A model generated the notes under the pieces. That model did no database searches, had not been told where the DNA came from, and was given only the letters and a program-made list of their open reading frames with translations. Shown piece by piece: positions 1-9,320 of a stretch of 64,000 nucleotides of DNA. The position numbers and the translations under genes were made by a program. Each line of letters opens with the position of its first letter. Position 1 is the first letter of the stretch. The stretch covers positions 3,582,232-3,646,231 of the forward strand of contig NZ_CP049241.1 in assembly GCF_011046245.1 (NCBI RefSeq), in the 5' to 3' direction. The DNA comes from Allorhizobium pseudoryzae (GTDB lineage Bacteria; Pseudomonadota; Alphaproteobacteria; Rhizobiales; Rhizobiaceae).

Positions 1-1
1 C

Positions 2-289
2 ATCGAGCTTGCCATCGATGCCATGGAGCAATCGGCAACCGTTGACCACCTCGTTCTTTTCTCGGGCGACGGCGATTTCACCACGCTTGTCGAGGCGCTG
101 CAGCGCAAGGGTCGCAAGGTGTCGGTCGTCTCGACCATGGCAACACAGCCGCCGATGATCGCCGACGATCTGCGCCGCCAGTCCGATCACTTCATCGATC
201 TGATTTCGCTGAAGGCGGAAATCGGTCGCGATCCCTCGGAACGCGTGCAGCGGGTTGCCGAGCCCGTGGCAGAAGTCAACGAAGACTGA
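2..289 (+). CDS. NYN-domain (LabA/DUF88-like) protein, 3' part
   Basis: Only the C-terminal part is in the window; the frame is open from base 2, and the ATG at 23 is internal because the residues before it (IELAIDAMEQ) read as a continuous NYN-domain helix. The SGDGDF motif matches the conserved acidic strand of NYN/PIN-like nuclease folds of the LabA/DUF88 family, which are predicted RNA-processing enzymes. The last 40 or so residues are a charged tail. In rhizobia this gene usually sits between rpoZ and smpB, which fits the smpB-dapA genes found just downstream, although ada and a DUF1127 gene intervene here. The family is clear; the substrate is unknown. Confidence 0.8.
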   Translation: MELAIDAMEQSATVDHLVLFSGDGDFTTLVEALQRKGRKVSVVSTMATQPPMIADDLRRQSDHFIDLISLKAEIGRDPSERVQRVAEPVAEVNED

Positions 290-296
290 ATGAACT

Positions 297-327
297 GCTG
301 CCCGGCGCGATTGTCGCGTCGGGCAGC
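297..327 (+). terminator. Hairpin after NYN gene, terminator-like
   Basis: Arms of 14 bases (GCTGCCCGGCGCGA and TCGCGTCGGGCAGC, one G-U pair) flank a TTG loop, starting 8 bases after the stop codon of the NYN gene. No T-run follows, so intrinsic termination is uncertain. Confidence 0.45.
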
Positions 328-391
328 CAACCTCGGCGGATTGCTGAAATACGCGCCCGATTTTCGGCGCCGCAAAGCATGATGGGCTGGT

Positions 392-1483
392 ATGGTCTCG
401 TCCATGCTGACAACACGCCCCACTGACGACACGCTGTACCAGGCCCTTCTTGACCGCGACGCGGCCTATGAGGGTTTTGCCTATGTCTGTGTCACCTCGA
501 CACGGGTCTTCTGCCGCTTCACCTGCCCGGCGCGCAAACCACGGCGGGACAACTGCCGCTTCGAGAGCACGATCGCCGACTGCGTGGAGGCGGGTTACCG
601 TCCCTGCAAACGCTGCACGCCGATGCTGCGGTATGGCGAGAGCGAACCTGCCGTGCGCCTCCTGCTCGAGGCGCTCGAGGCCGAACCGGATCGGCGCTGG
701 AGCGAACAGGACCTAACGGACCGGGGACACGATCCCTCGACCATCCGCCGGCTGTTCAAAAAACGCTTCGGCATGAGCTTCCTGGAGCTCGCGCGCCGCC
801 GCCGACTGAGCGACGCCGTCGCGACGCTTGGCGCGGGCGCTTCGGTCATTGAGGCACAACTCGATGCCGGCTTTGATTCTGGCAGCGGTTTTCGCAGCGC
901 CATCACCCAGTTGCTGGGCGAGGCACCGCAAAAGCTGAAGGCGCGGAGCAGCTTTCTGAAAGCCTGCTGGATCGAAACGCCAATCGGCCCGATGCTCTCG
1001 GTTGTCTGCGACCATGCGCTGCACCTTCTCGAATTTGCCGACCGGCCCGCTTTGCCCGCAGAATTGCGCCGGCTGCAGGAACGCTCGGGTTCCGCCGTCA
1101 TCTTCGGCCGAACGGTCGTCACCGACCAGGTGGAGGCGGAACTCGACCGGTACTTCGGCGGCGTGTCGTCTGCCTTCTCGGTCAGGATCGGCGGCCATGG
1201 CACGCCGTTTGAACGCGAGGTCTGGGACGCACTGCGGATGATCACCCCCGGCACCACGAGGAGCTATTCCGAGATTGCCCGACAGATGGCGCGGCCCTCT
1301 GCCACACGGGCGGTCGCGCGGGCGAACGGTGCCAACCAGATCGCCATCCTCATTCCCTGTCACCGCGTGATCGGCGCAGACGGGAGCCTGACCGGCTATG
1401 GCGGCGGTCTGTGGCGCAAACAGTGGCTGCTGCGTCATGAGGCGCGCTTCGCTGCCCCTGCATCACTGGATCAATCTGGCTGA
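392..1483 (+). CDS. ada: Ada: alkylation-response regulator and O6-alkylguanine-DNA methyltransferase
   Basis: A 363-residue Ada protein that removes methyl groups from phosphotriesters and O6-methylguanine and activates the adaptive response. The N-terminal zinc module carries the expected four cysteines, C41, C45, C72 and C75 (VFCRFTC and CKRC). An AraC-type helix-turn-helix region follows at about residues 90-180. The C-terminal methyltransferase domain contains the PCHRV active site with acceptor C323 and the downstream GYGGGLWRK segment. Length and domain order match the family. An alternative ATG lies 12 bases downstream, and neither start has a strong Shine-Dalgarno. No obvious Ada box was seen upstream. 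It lies alone between the NYN gene and a DUF1127 gene. Confidence 0.95.
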   Translation: MVSSMLTTRPTDDTLYQALLDRDAAYEGFAYVCVTSTRVFCRFTCPARKPRRDNCRFESTIADCVEAGYRPCKRCTPMLRYGESEPAVRLLLEALEAEPDRRWSEQDLTDRGHDPSTIRRLFKKRFGMSFLELARRRRLSDAVATLGAGASVIEAQLDAGFDSGSGFRSAITQLLGEAPQKLKARSSFLKACWIETPIGPMLSVVCDHALHLLEFADRPALPAELRRLQERSGSAVIFGRTVVTDQVEAELDRYFGGVSSAFSVRIGGHGTPFEREVWDALRMITPGTTRSYSEIARQMARPSATRAVARANGANQIAILIPCHRVIGADGSLTGYGGGLWRKQWLLRHEARFAAPASLDQSG

Positions 1484-1654
1484 TCAAAGCCATTCGAAAC
1501 ATTCACTGGACGAATGGTCGCCTCTGCGACAGTTTGCCGCCGCAGCCCCAGGCTGCGTTTCACCCCGACTCCCCAACCTCAAACCTTCACCGTTCCTTCG
1601 CGCCGACCGGCTGCGGAGCAATACCTCTTCGTGCCTCTTCGAAAGGACAGGATC

Positions 1655-1945
1655 ATGCGCACGATCGACCGAGTTTCCGACCCCGCCGTTTCCGCTCCAT
1701 CCGCAACGTGTGTTGCGCCTCGTGCGGAGACTCTGCTGCGACGTCTCGTATCGATCCCGTATCGCCTGCTCACCCGAGGCAAGAATCGCACCGCCGATCT
1801 CAGCAGCCATCAATTGCGCGACATCGGCCTCGAACCCGGTGCGTACAGAGGTGCGAGCTTGGACCGGGCTGCCCGGCAGGACGCCCTGCTGCGCGACGCG
1901 CAGGCGCAGGCACTGCTTCTGGCGCGGAACATCGGCAGCCGATAG
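1655..1945 (+). CDS. DUF1127 domain protein
   Basis: A 96-residue protein whose C-terminal half contains the DUF1127 signature (LSSHQLRDIGLEPGAYR), typical of small arginine-rich alphaproteobacterial proteins; some family members take part in phosphate or carbon metabolism and RNA turnover. The frame is open upstream, but the start at 1655 is preferred because GAAAGGACA precedes it at a good distance and the upstream codons look non-coding. The protein is longer than the roughly 47-residue minimal DUF1127 proteins and has an unconserved N-terminal half. Function is not established from sequence. Confidence 0.75.
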   Translation: MRTIDRVSDPAVSAPSATCVAPRAETLLRRLVSIPYRLLTRGKNRTADLSSHQLRDIGLEPGAYRGASLDRAARQDALLRDAQAQALLLARNIGSR

Positions 1946-1960
1946 GCGTGAAAACGAAGA

Positions 1961-1988
1961 CGACCGCGGAGCGCTGGCGCCGCGGTCG
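1961..1988. terminator. Possible bidirectional terminator between DUF1127 gene and smpB
   Basis: Perfect 9-base arms (CGACCGCGG and CCGCGGTCG) around a 10-base centre lie between the convergent ends of the DUF1127 gene and smpB. On the minus strand it is followed by TCTTCGTTTTC; on the plus strand a T-rich stretch comes about 10 bases later. Confidence 0.5.
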
Positions 1989-2021
1989 CAACAGTTTCGG
2001 TTTTAGCGTGCCGAGACGTGA

Positions 2022-2498
2022 TCAGCCAGTCTTCAGCAGCCGGCTCTTCTGCCGGTTCCAATCGCGTTCCTTCTCGGTCTCGCGCTTGTCATGCAGCTTC
2101 TTGCCCTTGGCAAGCGCCAGCTCCAGCTTCGCCCTGCCCTTTTCGTTGAAATAGATCTTCAACGGCACGAGCGTCATGCCCTCGCGGTTGATGCCGGCGC
2201 GCAGGCGGTTGATCTCCCGCTTGGACAGCAGAAGCTTGCGGCGGCGACGCGGCTCATGGTTGAAGCGGTTGGCCTGCAGATATTCCGGCAGATGCGAATT
2301 GATCAGCCAGATCTCGTTCCCTTCGTCGGACGCATAGGATTCGGCGATGTTGGCCTTGCCGTCGCGCAGCGATTTCACCTCCGTCCCCGTCAGAACGAGG
2401 CCCGCCTCATAGGTGTCGATGATCTCATAGTTGAAGCGCGCCTTGCGGTTTTCCGCAACGATCTTGTTGACGACGCGCTGGCTGCCTTTGGGTGCCAT
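2022..2498 (-). CDS. smpB: SmpB, tmRNA-binding protein of trans-translation
   Basis: This 158-residue protein matches SmpB throughout: the N-terminal [15 protein letters not shown] strand, the [15 protein letters not shown] segment, the central LPEY region and the basic C-terminal tail with [12 protein letters not shown] that enters the ribosomal mRNA channel. SmpB delivers tmRNA to stalled ribosomes. The gene is divergent from nothing upstream and lies downstream of dapA on the same strand, separated by 147 bases. The dapA-smpB order is the conserved rhizobial arrangement. No truncation is seen. The tmRNA gene itself is not in this window. Confidence 0.97.
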   Translation of the reverse strand: MAPKGSQRVVNKIVAENRKARFNYEIIDTYEAGLVLTGTEVKSLRDGKANIAESYASDEGNEIWLINSHLPEYLQANRFNHEPRRRRKLLLSKREINRLRAGINREGMTLVPLKIYFNEKGRAKLELALAKGKKLHDKRETEKERDWNRQKSRLLKTG

Positions 2499-2645
2499 GA
2501 CGAGTGGTTATCTCCGCCCTTGAAGGGTTCTCGTTGAACGTTCGACCGCGGGTGATGCGGCCCTCAAGAGCACAATGTAGTGTGCCAGTGGCCCGAAGGG
2601 AAGCCGGAGCACCCGATGCAGCTCTCCGGCAGTTCCGCGGCTGCC

Positions 2646-3530
2646 TCAGTTCAGCAGCCCGGCGTGGCGCAGGGCCGCATCGATGGCGGCTTCGGTGGCC
2701 GGCTCCAGAGTCGAGAGAAGCGGCGAACGGGCAAAACGGCTGGTGCCGCGCACCCGCGACAGGCCGTATTTCGCGCCGCAGACGCCGGGCTCCATGAAGA
2801 TGGCCTTGTGCAGCGGCATCAGGCGGTCCTGGTAATCGAGCGCCTTGGCATAATCACCGGTGAGCGTTGCCTGCTGGAATTCGGCGCAGAGACGCGGCGC
2901 GACATTGGCCGTCACCGAGATGCATCCGACACCGCCATGGGCGTTGAAGCCGAGCGCAGTTCCATCTTCGCCGGACAACTGGATGAAGTCCTTGCCGCAG
3001 GCCATGCGCTGCTCGGAGACGCGCTCTAGCTTGCCGGTCGCATCCTTCACGCCAACGATGTTCTTGTGCGCCTTGGCAAGCGCGCCCATCGTCTCCGGCA
3101 GCATGTCGATGACCGAACGCGGCGGGATGTTGTAGATGATGATCGGCAGGCTGACAGCCTGGGCAATCGCGCTGAAATGGGCGATCAGGCCCTTCTGCGT
3201 CGGCTTGTTGTAATAGGGGGTGACGACGAGGATGCCATCGGCACCGGCCTGTTCGGCATGCTGGGCAAGTTCGATCGCTTCGCGCGTGTTGTTGGAACCG
3301 GCACCGGCAATGACCGGCACCCGCTTGGCGGCCACTTCGATGCAGAGTTCGATGACACGCTTGTGTTCGGCATGGGACAGGGTCGGCGATTCCCCGGTGG
3401 TGCCGACCGGAACAAGGCCGGTGGACCCTTCTGCGATCTGCCACTCCACATGAGCGGCGAAGGCCGCCTCATCCACCGCACCCGCATCCGTAAACGGTGT
3501 AACCAGCGCGGGCATGGATCCCTTGAACAT
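2646..3530 (-). CDS. dapA: 4-hydroxy-tetrahydrodipicolinate synthase
   Basis: DapA condenses pyruvate with aspartate semialdehyde in the first committed step of diaminopimelate and lysine synthesis, in the cytoplasm. At 294 residues it has the normal length. The GTTGES motif (T44, T45, E47), YYNKP, catalytic Y133 in YNIPP, and the Schiff-base lysine K162 in VGVKDATG are all present. The start is supported by AGGAG about 8 bases upstream. It is transcribed toward smpB and is divergent from the lytic transglycosylase gene, with 216 bases between them. Confidence 0.97.
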   Translation of the reverse strand: MFKGSMPALVTPFTDAGAVDEAAFAAHVEWQIAEGSTGLVPVGTTGESPTLSHAEHKRVIELCIEVAAKRVPVIAGAGSNNTREAIELAQHAEQAGADGILVVTPYYNKPTQKGLIAHFSAIAQAVSLPIIIYNIPPRSVIDMLPETMGALAKAHKNIVGVKDATGKLERVSEQRMACGKDFIQLSGEDGTALGFNAHGGVGCISVTANVAPRLCAEFQQATLTGDYAKALDYQDRLMPLHKAIFMEPGVCGAKYGLSRVRGTSRFARSPLLSTLEPATEAAIDAALRHAGLLN

Positions 3531-3746
3531 GCGAACACTCCTGAACGGCCGACTTCACGCTTCGGCCTCAATATTGCAGTATGAGGCGCGCACCATAGAG
3601 CGGCGTTTGAACCCCGACAAGCGTGCATTTGACGGTTTTGCAACAGATCGTGATGGCAAAATTCGAGAGGTGCAGGCACAGTGGTAAGAAAGCATTAAGC
3701 ACCCCGGCAGCTAATGGACGTAACGGCAATTTTCCCATGATTTCCG

Positions 3747-5822
3747 ATGAGTGAACGGATGAAACGACCTGTCCTGACTGTCCTTCTGGCCTTGGCGAGC
3801 GGGCTACCCGGGGCGTTCGCATCTCCGCTTCCAGAAGGCCCCGTGCCGCTGCCGTTCGCGCGGCCCGACGATCCCGTCGAGGCCGTATTTCCGACGCCGG
3901 AGATCACCGGCGCCATTCCGCGCCCGCTGCCGCAGGACAGCGCACTGATCCAGTTGAAGAGCGCGCTCGATGCGCTGTCGGCACGGGATGTCGCGACCGC
4001 GCTTGCCGTGCGCAACAGCCTTCCCGATGGAAGCCTGGACCGGCATCTCCTCACCTGGGCGATCGTCACCTCCGGCCTGCGCGATGTGCCGTCCTATGAA
4101 ATCGCCTCCGCCCAGGTCGAGTTGAAGGGCTGGCCGGGTCTTGCCCGCCTGCGCGCCGGCTCGGAACGGTCGCTCTACCAGGAAAACCCGCCAGCGGCGC
4201 AGGTTCTGGCCGCCTTCGGGCGCACACAACCGGAAACGGTGCAGGGCGCGATGATCCTGGCACGGGCGCTCGTAAGCTCCGGAGAAACGGCACGCGCTGC
4301 CGCCGCCCTCAGGCCGTTCTGGACGGCCTATGCGCTGGACAAGGAGACCGAGGACCGCATCCTGTCCGAATTCGGCCCCCTCTTACAGCCGGGCGACCAC
4401 AAGGCGCGGATGGACTACCTGATGTATCGCGGCCGCGTGAGCCAGGCGAAGCGCTTCGGGGACCTCGGCAAGGCGCAGTCGCTCTACAACGCCTGGGCCG
4501 CGGTCGCCGGCAAGGCAAAGAATGCCGAAGCCCTGCTGAAGGCGGTCGACCGGCAATGGCTGAACGACCCGGCCCTCCTCTTTGCCCGCATCGAATTTCT
4601 GCGGCAGCAGGACCGCTACGAGGAGGCGGCGCAACTGCTTGCCCAATCGCCGCGCGACGCATCCGAAAAGATCAACACCACGGAATGGTGGAACGAGCGG
4701 CGCATTATTGCCCGGGGGCTGGCCGATCAGGGGGATTTTCGCGCCGCCTATGCGATCGTCGCCGCCCATTCCGCCCGCAGCGCCACGGACATCGTCGATG
4801 CGGAATTTCATGCAGGCTGGTACGCGCTGCGCGCACTGAACAATCCGAATGCGGCGGCTCGGCATTTCGAAAAGATCCTGCAGACATCGACCCGTCCACT
4901 CTCCGCCTCGCGGGCACTCTACTGGCTGGGGCGCTCGGCAGAGGCCGGCGGGCCTGGCAAGGCAAAGGAGTTCTACCAGCGGGCGGCGCGTTTTCCGGCA
5001 ACCTTCTACGGCCAGCTGGCGGCGGCAAAACTCGATTCGAAACGCCTGGACGTGTCCTACCCGTCCCCCTCGCCTTCCGACCGCCGGACCTTCGAGATGC
5101 GCGAAGCCGTGCGGGCGATCGACAGGCTGGAGGCTGTCGGCCACGGACGACGCGCTGATGCACTGTACCGGGCGCTCGCCGATGAACTGACCAGCCCGGG
5201 CGAACTGGCCATCCTTGCCTCCCGCGCCGAACGCAACCAGAACCACGCGCTGTCGCTGGCCATCGGCAAGACCGCGTTCAACCGCGGCATTGATGTCGCA
5301 GCCCTCGCCTTCCCCGTTGGCGTCATTCCGGCCAACGCCAATATTGCAGGCTCCGGCAAGGCGCTGGCCTATGCGATCGCGCGGCAGGAAAGCGCCTTCA
5401 ACCCCTCCGCCATCTCGCCGGCCGATGCCCGCGGTCTCCTGCAGATCCTGCCCGGGACCGCCAAGGGGGTCGCCGGACGGCACGGGCTTCCCTATGTTGC
5501 CGCCCGGCTGACGAGCGATGCCGGTTATAACGCCACGCTTGGCGCACATTATCTCGGCGAGCAGATCGATGCCTTCGGCGGTTCCTACATCCTCACCTTC
5601 ATCGCCTACAATGCAGGGCCCCGCCGCGTGCCCGAATGGATCAACCGCTATGGCGATCCGCGCGGCAAATCGCTGGACGCGGTGATCGACTGGATCGAAC
5701 GCATCCCCTTCCCCGAAACCCGCAATTATGTGCAGCGGGTGATGGAGAACTACCAGGTCTACAAGGTGCGGCTCGGACAGCAGGCCGATATCGAAAACGA
5801 CCTCCGCTTCGGCCGTCGCTGA
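3747..5822 (+). CDS. Soluble lytic murein transglycosylase, Slt70-like
   Basis: A 691-residue periplasmic enzyme that cleaves peptidoglycan between MurNAc and GlcNAc to give 1,6-anhydro ends. A signal peptide occupies about residues 1-26 (the core VLTVLLALASGLPGAFA). A long alpha-helical superhelical U/L region follows, and the SLT domain spans about residues 530-680, with catalytic glutamate E548 in ARQESAF and the AYNAGP motif typical of the fold. Either the first codon or the methionine at residue 5 could be the start. It is divergent from dapA, the usual rhizobial arrangement, and is followed by an alpha/beta hydrolase gene about 100 bases away. Confidence 0.93.
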   Translation: MSERMKRPVLTVLLALASGLPGAFASPLPEGPVPLPFARPDDPVEAVFPTPEITGAIPRPLPQDSALIQLKSALDALSARDVATALAVRNSLPDGSLDRHLLTWAIVTSGLRDVPSYEIASAQVELKGWPGLARLRAGSERSLYQENPPAAQVLAAFGRTQPETVQGAMILARALVSSGETARAAAALRPFWTAYALDKETEDRILSEFGPLLQPGDHKARMDYLMYRGRVSQAKRFGDLGKAQSLYNAWAAVAGKAKNAEALLKAVDRQWLNDPALLFARIEFLRQQDRYEEAAQLLAQSPRDASEKINTTEWWNERRIIARGLADQGDFRAAYAIVAAHSARSATDIVDAEFHAGWYALRALNNPNAAARHFEKILQTSTRPLSASRALYWLGRSAEAGGPGKAKEFYQRAARFPATFYGQLAAAKLDSKRLDVSYPSPSPSDRRTFEMREAVRAIDRLEAVGHGRRADALYRALADELTSPGELAILASRAERNQNHALSLAIGKTAFNRGIDVAALAFPVGVIPANANIAGSGKALAYAIARQESAFNPSAISPADARGLLQILPGTAKGVAGRHGLPYVAARLTSDAGYNATLGAHYLGEQIDAFGGSYILTFIAYNAGPRRVPEWINRYGDPRGKSLDAVIDWIERIPFPETRNYVQRVMENYQVYKVRLGQQADIENDLRFGRR

Positions 5823-5926
5823 TTGAACCACCGTCCCGCTGGAGGGCTGGACCCGTCTTCGACAGCGGTTATGGTGGAGTTCTCAACCCGCTCATGACGC
5901 GGGTTCCGGTACGCGGAGACATCAGC

Positions 5927-6802
5927 ATGGCAGATTTCGAACAACACTTCATCCAGAGCGCTGACGGGCTTTCGCTCGGCTACCGGGTCTATGCCGGCGA
6001 CCCGGCGCAGATGCCGCTGATCTGTCTGCCGGGCCTCACCCGCAATGCCCGCGACTTCCATCAACTGGCGACGTTGCTGACGGCCCAGATTGTGGTAGCC
6101 CCGACCATCGTCAGCGTCGACTACCGCGGACGCGGCACATCCGATCGTGCCGCGGATCCGGCCACCTACAATATCGGCACGGAGTGCCAGGATCTTCTGC
6201 TGCTGCTCGACCATCTGAAAATCGACAAGGCCTGTTTCATCGGCACGTCGCGCGGCGGTCTCATCCTGCACATCCTGACAAGCGTCGCGCCCGAGCGCAT
6301 CGGCTGCGTCATTTTCAACGATGTCGGGCCTGTGCTCGAAATCCAGGGCTTGCGGGATATCCAGTCCTATCTGACGGGAGCGCCGGCCCTCGCCGGATGG
6401 CCGGAGGCTGTCCGGCACCTCAAATCCATCCACGGCCAAGGCTTCCCGGCGCTTCAGGAGGACGACTGGCAGGACCTTGCGCAATCCATCTATGTGGACC
6501 GCGATGACCGCATCACCGCCGATTGCGATCCGGCCATCGGGCGCGCCTTCGCGACCCTGCCGCTGGAGGAGCCGTTGCCGGATCTCTGGGCGCAGTTCGA
6601 CCAGTTTGCCGATATACCCATGATGGTCGTGCGCGGGGAAAACTCAACGCTTCTGAGCGAGGCTACGGTGGGTGAGATGCAGGCCCGACGACCAAGACTG
6701 CGGGCGGTGGTGGCCCTTGGCCAGGGCCACGCGCCGCTTCTGCATGTGGAGCCCCTCGCCCGGGACATAATATCGTTTCTGAACAGCGTCACCGGCGACT
6801 GA
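5927..6802 (+). CDS. Alpha/beta hydrolase
   Basis: A 291-residue alpha/beta-hydrolase-fold protein. The nucleophile elbow is GTSRGG with S108, and the likely catalytic histidine is H268 in GQGHAP. The oxyanion region LPGLTRNARDF follows the first strands. The reading frame is open far upstream into the transglycosylase gene, but the ATG at 5927 is chosen because the fold begins right after it (QHFIQSADGLSLGYR) and GCGGAGAC precedes it. The substrate cannot be told; relatives include esterases and haloperoxidase-like hydrolases. It may be transcribed with the lytic transglycosylase gene. Confidence 0.88.
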   Translation: MADFEQHFIQSADGLSLGYRVYAGDPAQMPLICLPGLTRNARDFHQLATLLTAQIVVAPTIVSVDYRGRGTSDRAADPATYNIGTECQDLLLLLDHLKIDKACFIGTSRGGLILHILTSVAPERIGCVIFNDVGPVLEIQGLRDIQSYLTGAPALAGWPEAVRHLKSIHGQGFPALQEDDWQDLAQSIYVDRDDRITADCDPAIGRAFATLPLEEPLPDLWAQFDQFADIPMMVVRGENSTLLSEATVGEMQARRPRLRAVVALGQGHAPLLHVEPLARDIISFLNSVTGD

Positions 6803-6891
6803 ACGGTTATCGAACACCGTCCAGACAAACCGGCCACACCTCGAGAAACCCGATACGCAAGCAGGCCCAGGGACCCGGACGCCAGAATCAA

Positions 6892-6915
6892 GAAACCCGC
6901 CTTGCGGCGGGTTTC
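6892..6915 (-). terminator. Rho-independent terminator of the first porin gene
   Basis: Perfect 10-base arms GAAACCCGCC/GGCGGGTTTC with a 4-base loop, followed on the minus strand by TTGATTCT, lie 24 bases beyond the porin stop codon. Confidence 0.75.
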
Positions 6916-6938
6916 CGAAGTCTCGATGAGAGCCGTTC

Positions 6939-7949
6939 TTAGAACGAACGCTGCAGGCGGAAGAAGCCGCTCCAGTATTCGGCAGCGCGCTCTTCGTCGG
7001 TGTACTGTGCCGAAACCTTGGCGGCGAGACCCTTGGTGATCGCGTAGTCGAGCGTCACACCAGCCTGCCACTTGTTGCGGTCGCCAGCAAAATCACCACG
7101 CACGAGGTCGATCTTATCCCAGTACTGGAAGCCCGGGGTGACCTTGAACTTGTCGTTGACCGTCAGTTCATAGGAGGTCGCAACAGTCCATTCGGCCTGG
7201 TTGTAGTAAGCGTTGTCGCCGCTGGAATAGATGCCAGCAACGCTGAACGTGCCCGGGCCGATCGGCGCGGTTGCGATCAGACGAACAGCGCCGTTTTCCT
7301 TGTCGATGTCATAGCCACCGAGCAGAGCGAAGGCAACCGAACCGAAGTCGCCGGAAACCTGGCCTTCAACACCGAGCGTGTCGTTGTTGGTGAAGGTCGG
7401 GCTGTTCAGCTCGTCGAGGAAGATGCCAGCCTTGAAGTTGCCGAAGGCGCCTTCGTAACCGATCTGGTTGATGCGGTTGGAGCCGAGATCGTCGGTTTCG
7501 CCGGCGATGTCGCTATCCCAGTAGTTGTAGCCGTAACCAGCGCGGAAACCACCGAGGGTCAGGAAGGCTTCGTCGATTTCGACCTGGCCGTCGTTGGCGT
7601 TCAGCGAGTTGCTCGAATCGTCAGCCCATGCACGAAGCGTGATGGTGCCGCCGAGCGGACCGTATTCCGTGTCGGACTTCGAATCGAAGGTGACCAGACC
7701 ACGCGTACGCGCGTTCCAGCTCGGCTGCGAGTCGCGCGAATCGGCGTCAACCTGGAAGCGGATATAGCCGGTGAGCTTCAGGCAGGTTTCCGTGCCCGGA
7801 ATGTAAAAATAACCCGTGCCGAATGCATCGCACACGCGAACATATTCCATCGGCTCCGGCTCTGCAGCGACGATGGCGTCGGCAGAATGGGCAACCGTGC
7901 CGAACGACAGGGCAGCCGCCGAGCTGAGGATAAGAGCTCTGATATTCAT
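6939..7949 (-). CDS. RopA-type outer-membrane porin, copy A
   Basis: A 336-residue porin of the rhizobial Porin_2 (RopA/Omp2) family that forms general diffusion channels in the outer membrane. It has an approximately 22-residue signal peptide, then the conserved MEYVRVCDAFGTGYFYIPG segment with two cysteines, repeated amphipathic strands with an R/D-rich loop-3 region (NANDGQVEIDEAFLTLGG), and a terminal LQRSF phenylalanine recognised by the BAM machinery. The ATG at 7949, preceded by GAGGGAAAA, is preferred over an upstream in-frame ATG because it begins the signal peptide. It lies downstream of a very similar porin in the same orientation; separate terminators suggest separate transcription. 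Confidence 0.93.
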   Translation of the reverse strand: MNIRALILSSAAALSFGTVAHSADAIVAAEPEPMEYVRVCDAFGTGYFYIPGTETCLKLTGYIRFQVDADSRDSQPSWNARTRGLVTFDSKSDTEYGPLGGTITLRAWADDSSNSLNANDGQVEIDEAFLTLGGFRAGYGYNYWDSDIAGETDDLGSNRINQIGYEGAFGNFKAGIFLDELNSPTFTNNDTLGVEGQVSGDFGSVAFALLGGYDIDKENGAVRLIATAPIGPGTFSVAGIYSSGDNAYYNQAEWTVATSYELTVNDKFKVTPGFQYWDKIDLVRGDFAGDRNKWQAGVTLDYAITKGLAAKVSAQYTDEERAAEYWSGFFRLQRSF

Positions 7950-8272
7950 GAATTTTCCCTCGGGAGTGAGAAACAACACATCAAGTCGACGAACCCGTCG
8001 TCTCGAGTGACACAAGTAAACCACCAAGTTTTCGGTCGGTAAAATTGAAAATAGGGATTCACTGGTCTCGCACCTGCAGCATTTGAAACTGTGTTGCTCG
8101 CGGGAGACATTTCAGACGTTCGGCATTCACGCCCGTTTCAAGAAGCGTCGCGCGCGGCGTGAAGCAACGAAGCGCGAGAAGCGACCATCACGTGACTGCA
8201 TGCAAGTCATCGGACGATCCAACCTCGGAACATGGTCTGAGGGAGTGCCGCTTCGTCTTGCCCATAACGAAA
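7950..8272. other. Intergenic region between the two porins
   Basis: No convincing gene here. The part at 8020-8060 is AT-rich and should hold the promoter of porin copy A. An inverted repeat (TTCACGCC at 8126-8133 and GGCGTGAA at 8156-8163, 22-base spacer) lies further upstream; its role is unknown. Confidence 0.5.
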
Positions 8273-8295
8273 AAAGCCCGGCGATGCCGGGCTTT
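8273..8295 (-). terminator. Rho-independent terminator of the second porin gene
   Basis: Arms AAAGCCCGGC/GCCGGGCTTT with a 3-base loop, followed on the minus strand by a run of six T, 20 bases beyond the porin stop codon. A textbook intrinsic terminator. Confidence 0.88.
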
Positions 8296-8315
8296 CTCCA
8301 ACCAATCCGTATGGA

Positions 8316-9320
8316 TTAGAACGAACGCTGCAGGCGGAAGTAGCCCGAGGTGTAACCGTCGCCGCCGTTCACGCCGTCGATTTCGGTGTACTGTACGGAA
8401 ACCTTGGCAGCGAAGCCCTTGGTGATCGCGTAGTCGAGAGCCACACCGGCCTTCCAGCCGTCGCGGTTGCTGTTGAACGCGTAGTTGTCCCAGTACTGGA
8501 AGCCGGGGGTGATCTTGAACTTGTCGGTCACCTTGGCTTCGTAAGCAATCGCGTAAGCCCACTCGGAAGCCGAGTAGTAAGCGTTGGCGCCAGACGAGTA
8601 AACAACTGCACCTTCGAGCGTGCCCGGGCCGATAGCGGCGCTCAGGATACCACGAACTGCACCTTCTTCACGGTCGATGTCGTAACCGCCGAGCAGGGCA
8701 GCCTTGACCGGGCCGAATGCGCCAGAGATCTGGCCTTCGACGCCGAGCGTGTCGTTGTTGGTGAAGGTCGGGCTGTTCAGCTCGTCGAGGAAGATGCCGG
8801 CCTTGAAGGCGCCGAGGTCAGCTTCGTAACCGATCTGGTTGATGCGGTTCGAACCGAGTTCGTCGGTTTCACCAACAATGCCCAAGTCCCAGTAGTTGTA
8901 GCCGTAACCAGCGCGGAAGCCGCCGAGGGTCAGGAAGGCTTCGTCGATTTCGACCTGGCCGTCGTTGGCGTTCAGCGTGTTGCTGGAGTCGTCAGCCCAT
9001 GCACGAACCGTGATGGTGCCGCCGAGCGGACCGTATTCGGTGTCGGACTTCGAAGCGAACGTTACCAGACCACGGGTGCGGGCGTTCCAGTTGGCAACCG
9101 AGTCACGCTCGTCGAAGTCAACCTGGAAGCGGACGTAACCGCTGATCTTGAGGCAGGTTTCCGTGCCCGGGATGTAGAAGTAGCCCGTGCCGAAAGCATC
9201 GCACACGCGAACGTATTCCATCGGCTCCGGCTCAGCGGCGACGATAGCATCGGCAGCCTGAGCGCCGGATACTGCTGCGAGTGCAGCAGCGGAGCCGAGA
9301 AGAAGGCTCTTGATGTTCAT
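8316..9320 (-). CDS. RopA-type outer-membrane porin, copy B
   Basis: A 334-residue paralogue of the porin downstream, with the same architecture: signal peptide ending near residue 22 (AQA), the MEYVRVCDAFGTGYF segment, the NANDGQVEIDEAFLTLGG loop and a terminal LQRSF. The start is supported by a strong GGAGGTCATT Shine-Dalgarno. Long blocks are almost identical at the protein and DNA level to copy A, while surface-loop segments (for example around GVNGGDGY near the C-terminus) differ. The upstream region is long and non-coding, suggesting a regulated promoter or long leader. Tandem ropA genes are common in rhizobia. Confidence 0.94.
   Translation of the reverse strand: MNIKSLLLGSAAALAAVSGAQAADAIVAAEPEPMEYVRVCDAFGTGYFYIPGTETCLKISGYVRFQVDFDERDSVANWNARTRGLVTFASKSDTEYGPLGGTITVRAWADDSSNTLNANDGQVEIDEAFLTLGGFRAGYGYNYWDLGIVGETDELGSNRINQIGYEADLGAFKAGIFLDELNSPTFTNNDTLGVEGQISGAFGPVKAALLGGYDIDREEGAVRGILSAAIGPGTLEGAVVYSSGANAYYSASEWAYAIAYEAKVTDKFKITPGFQYWDNYAFNSNRDGWKAGVALDYAITKGFAAKVSVQYTEIDGVNGGDGYTSGYFRLQRSF

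Noticed and set aside
1514..1654. Upstream extension of the DUF1127 gene
   Set aside because: The extension looks non-coding (Pro/Arg/Thr-rich) and a good Shine-Dalgarno precedes the later ATG at 1655.
4383..5831. Long minus-strand open frame opposite the lytic transglycosylase
   Set aside because: The opposite strand has signal peptide, SLT motifs and catalytic E548; the antisense translation is low in structure.
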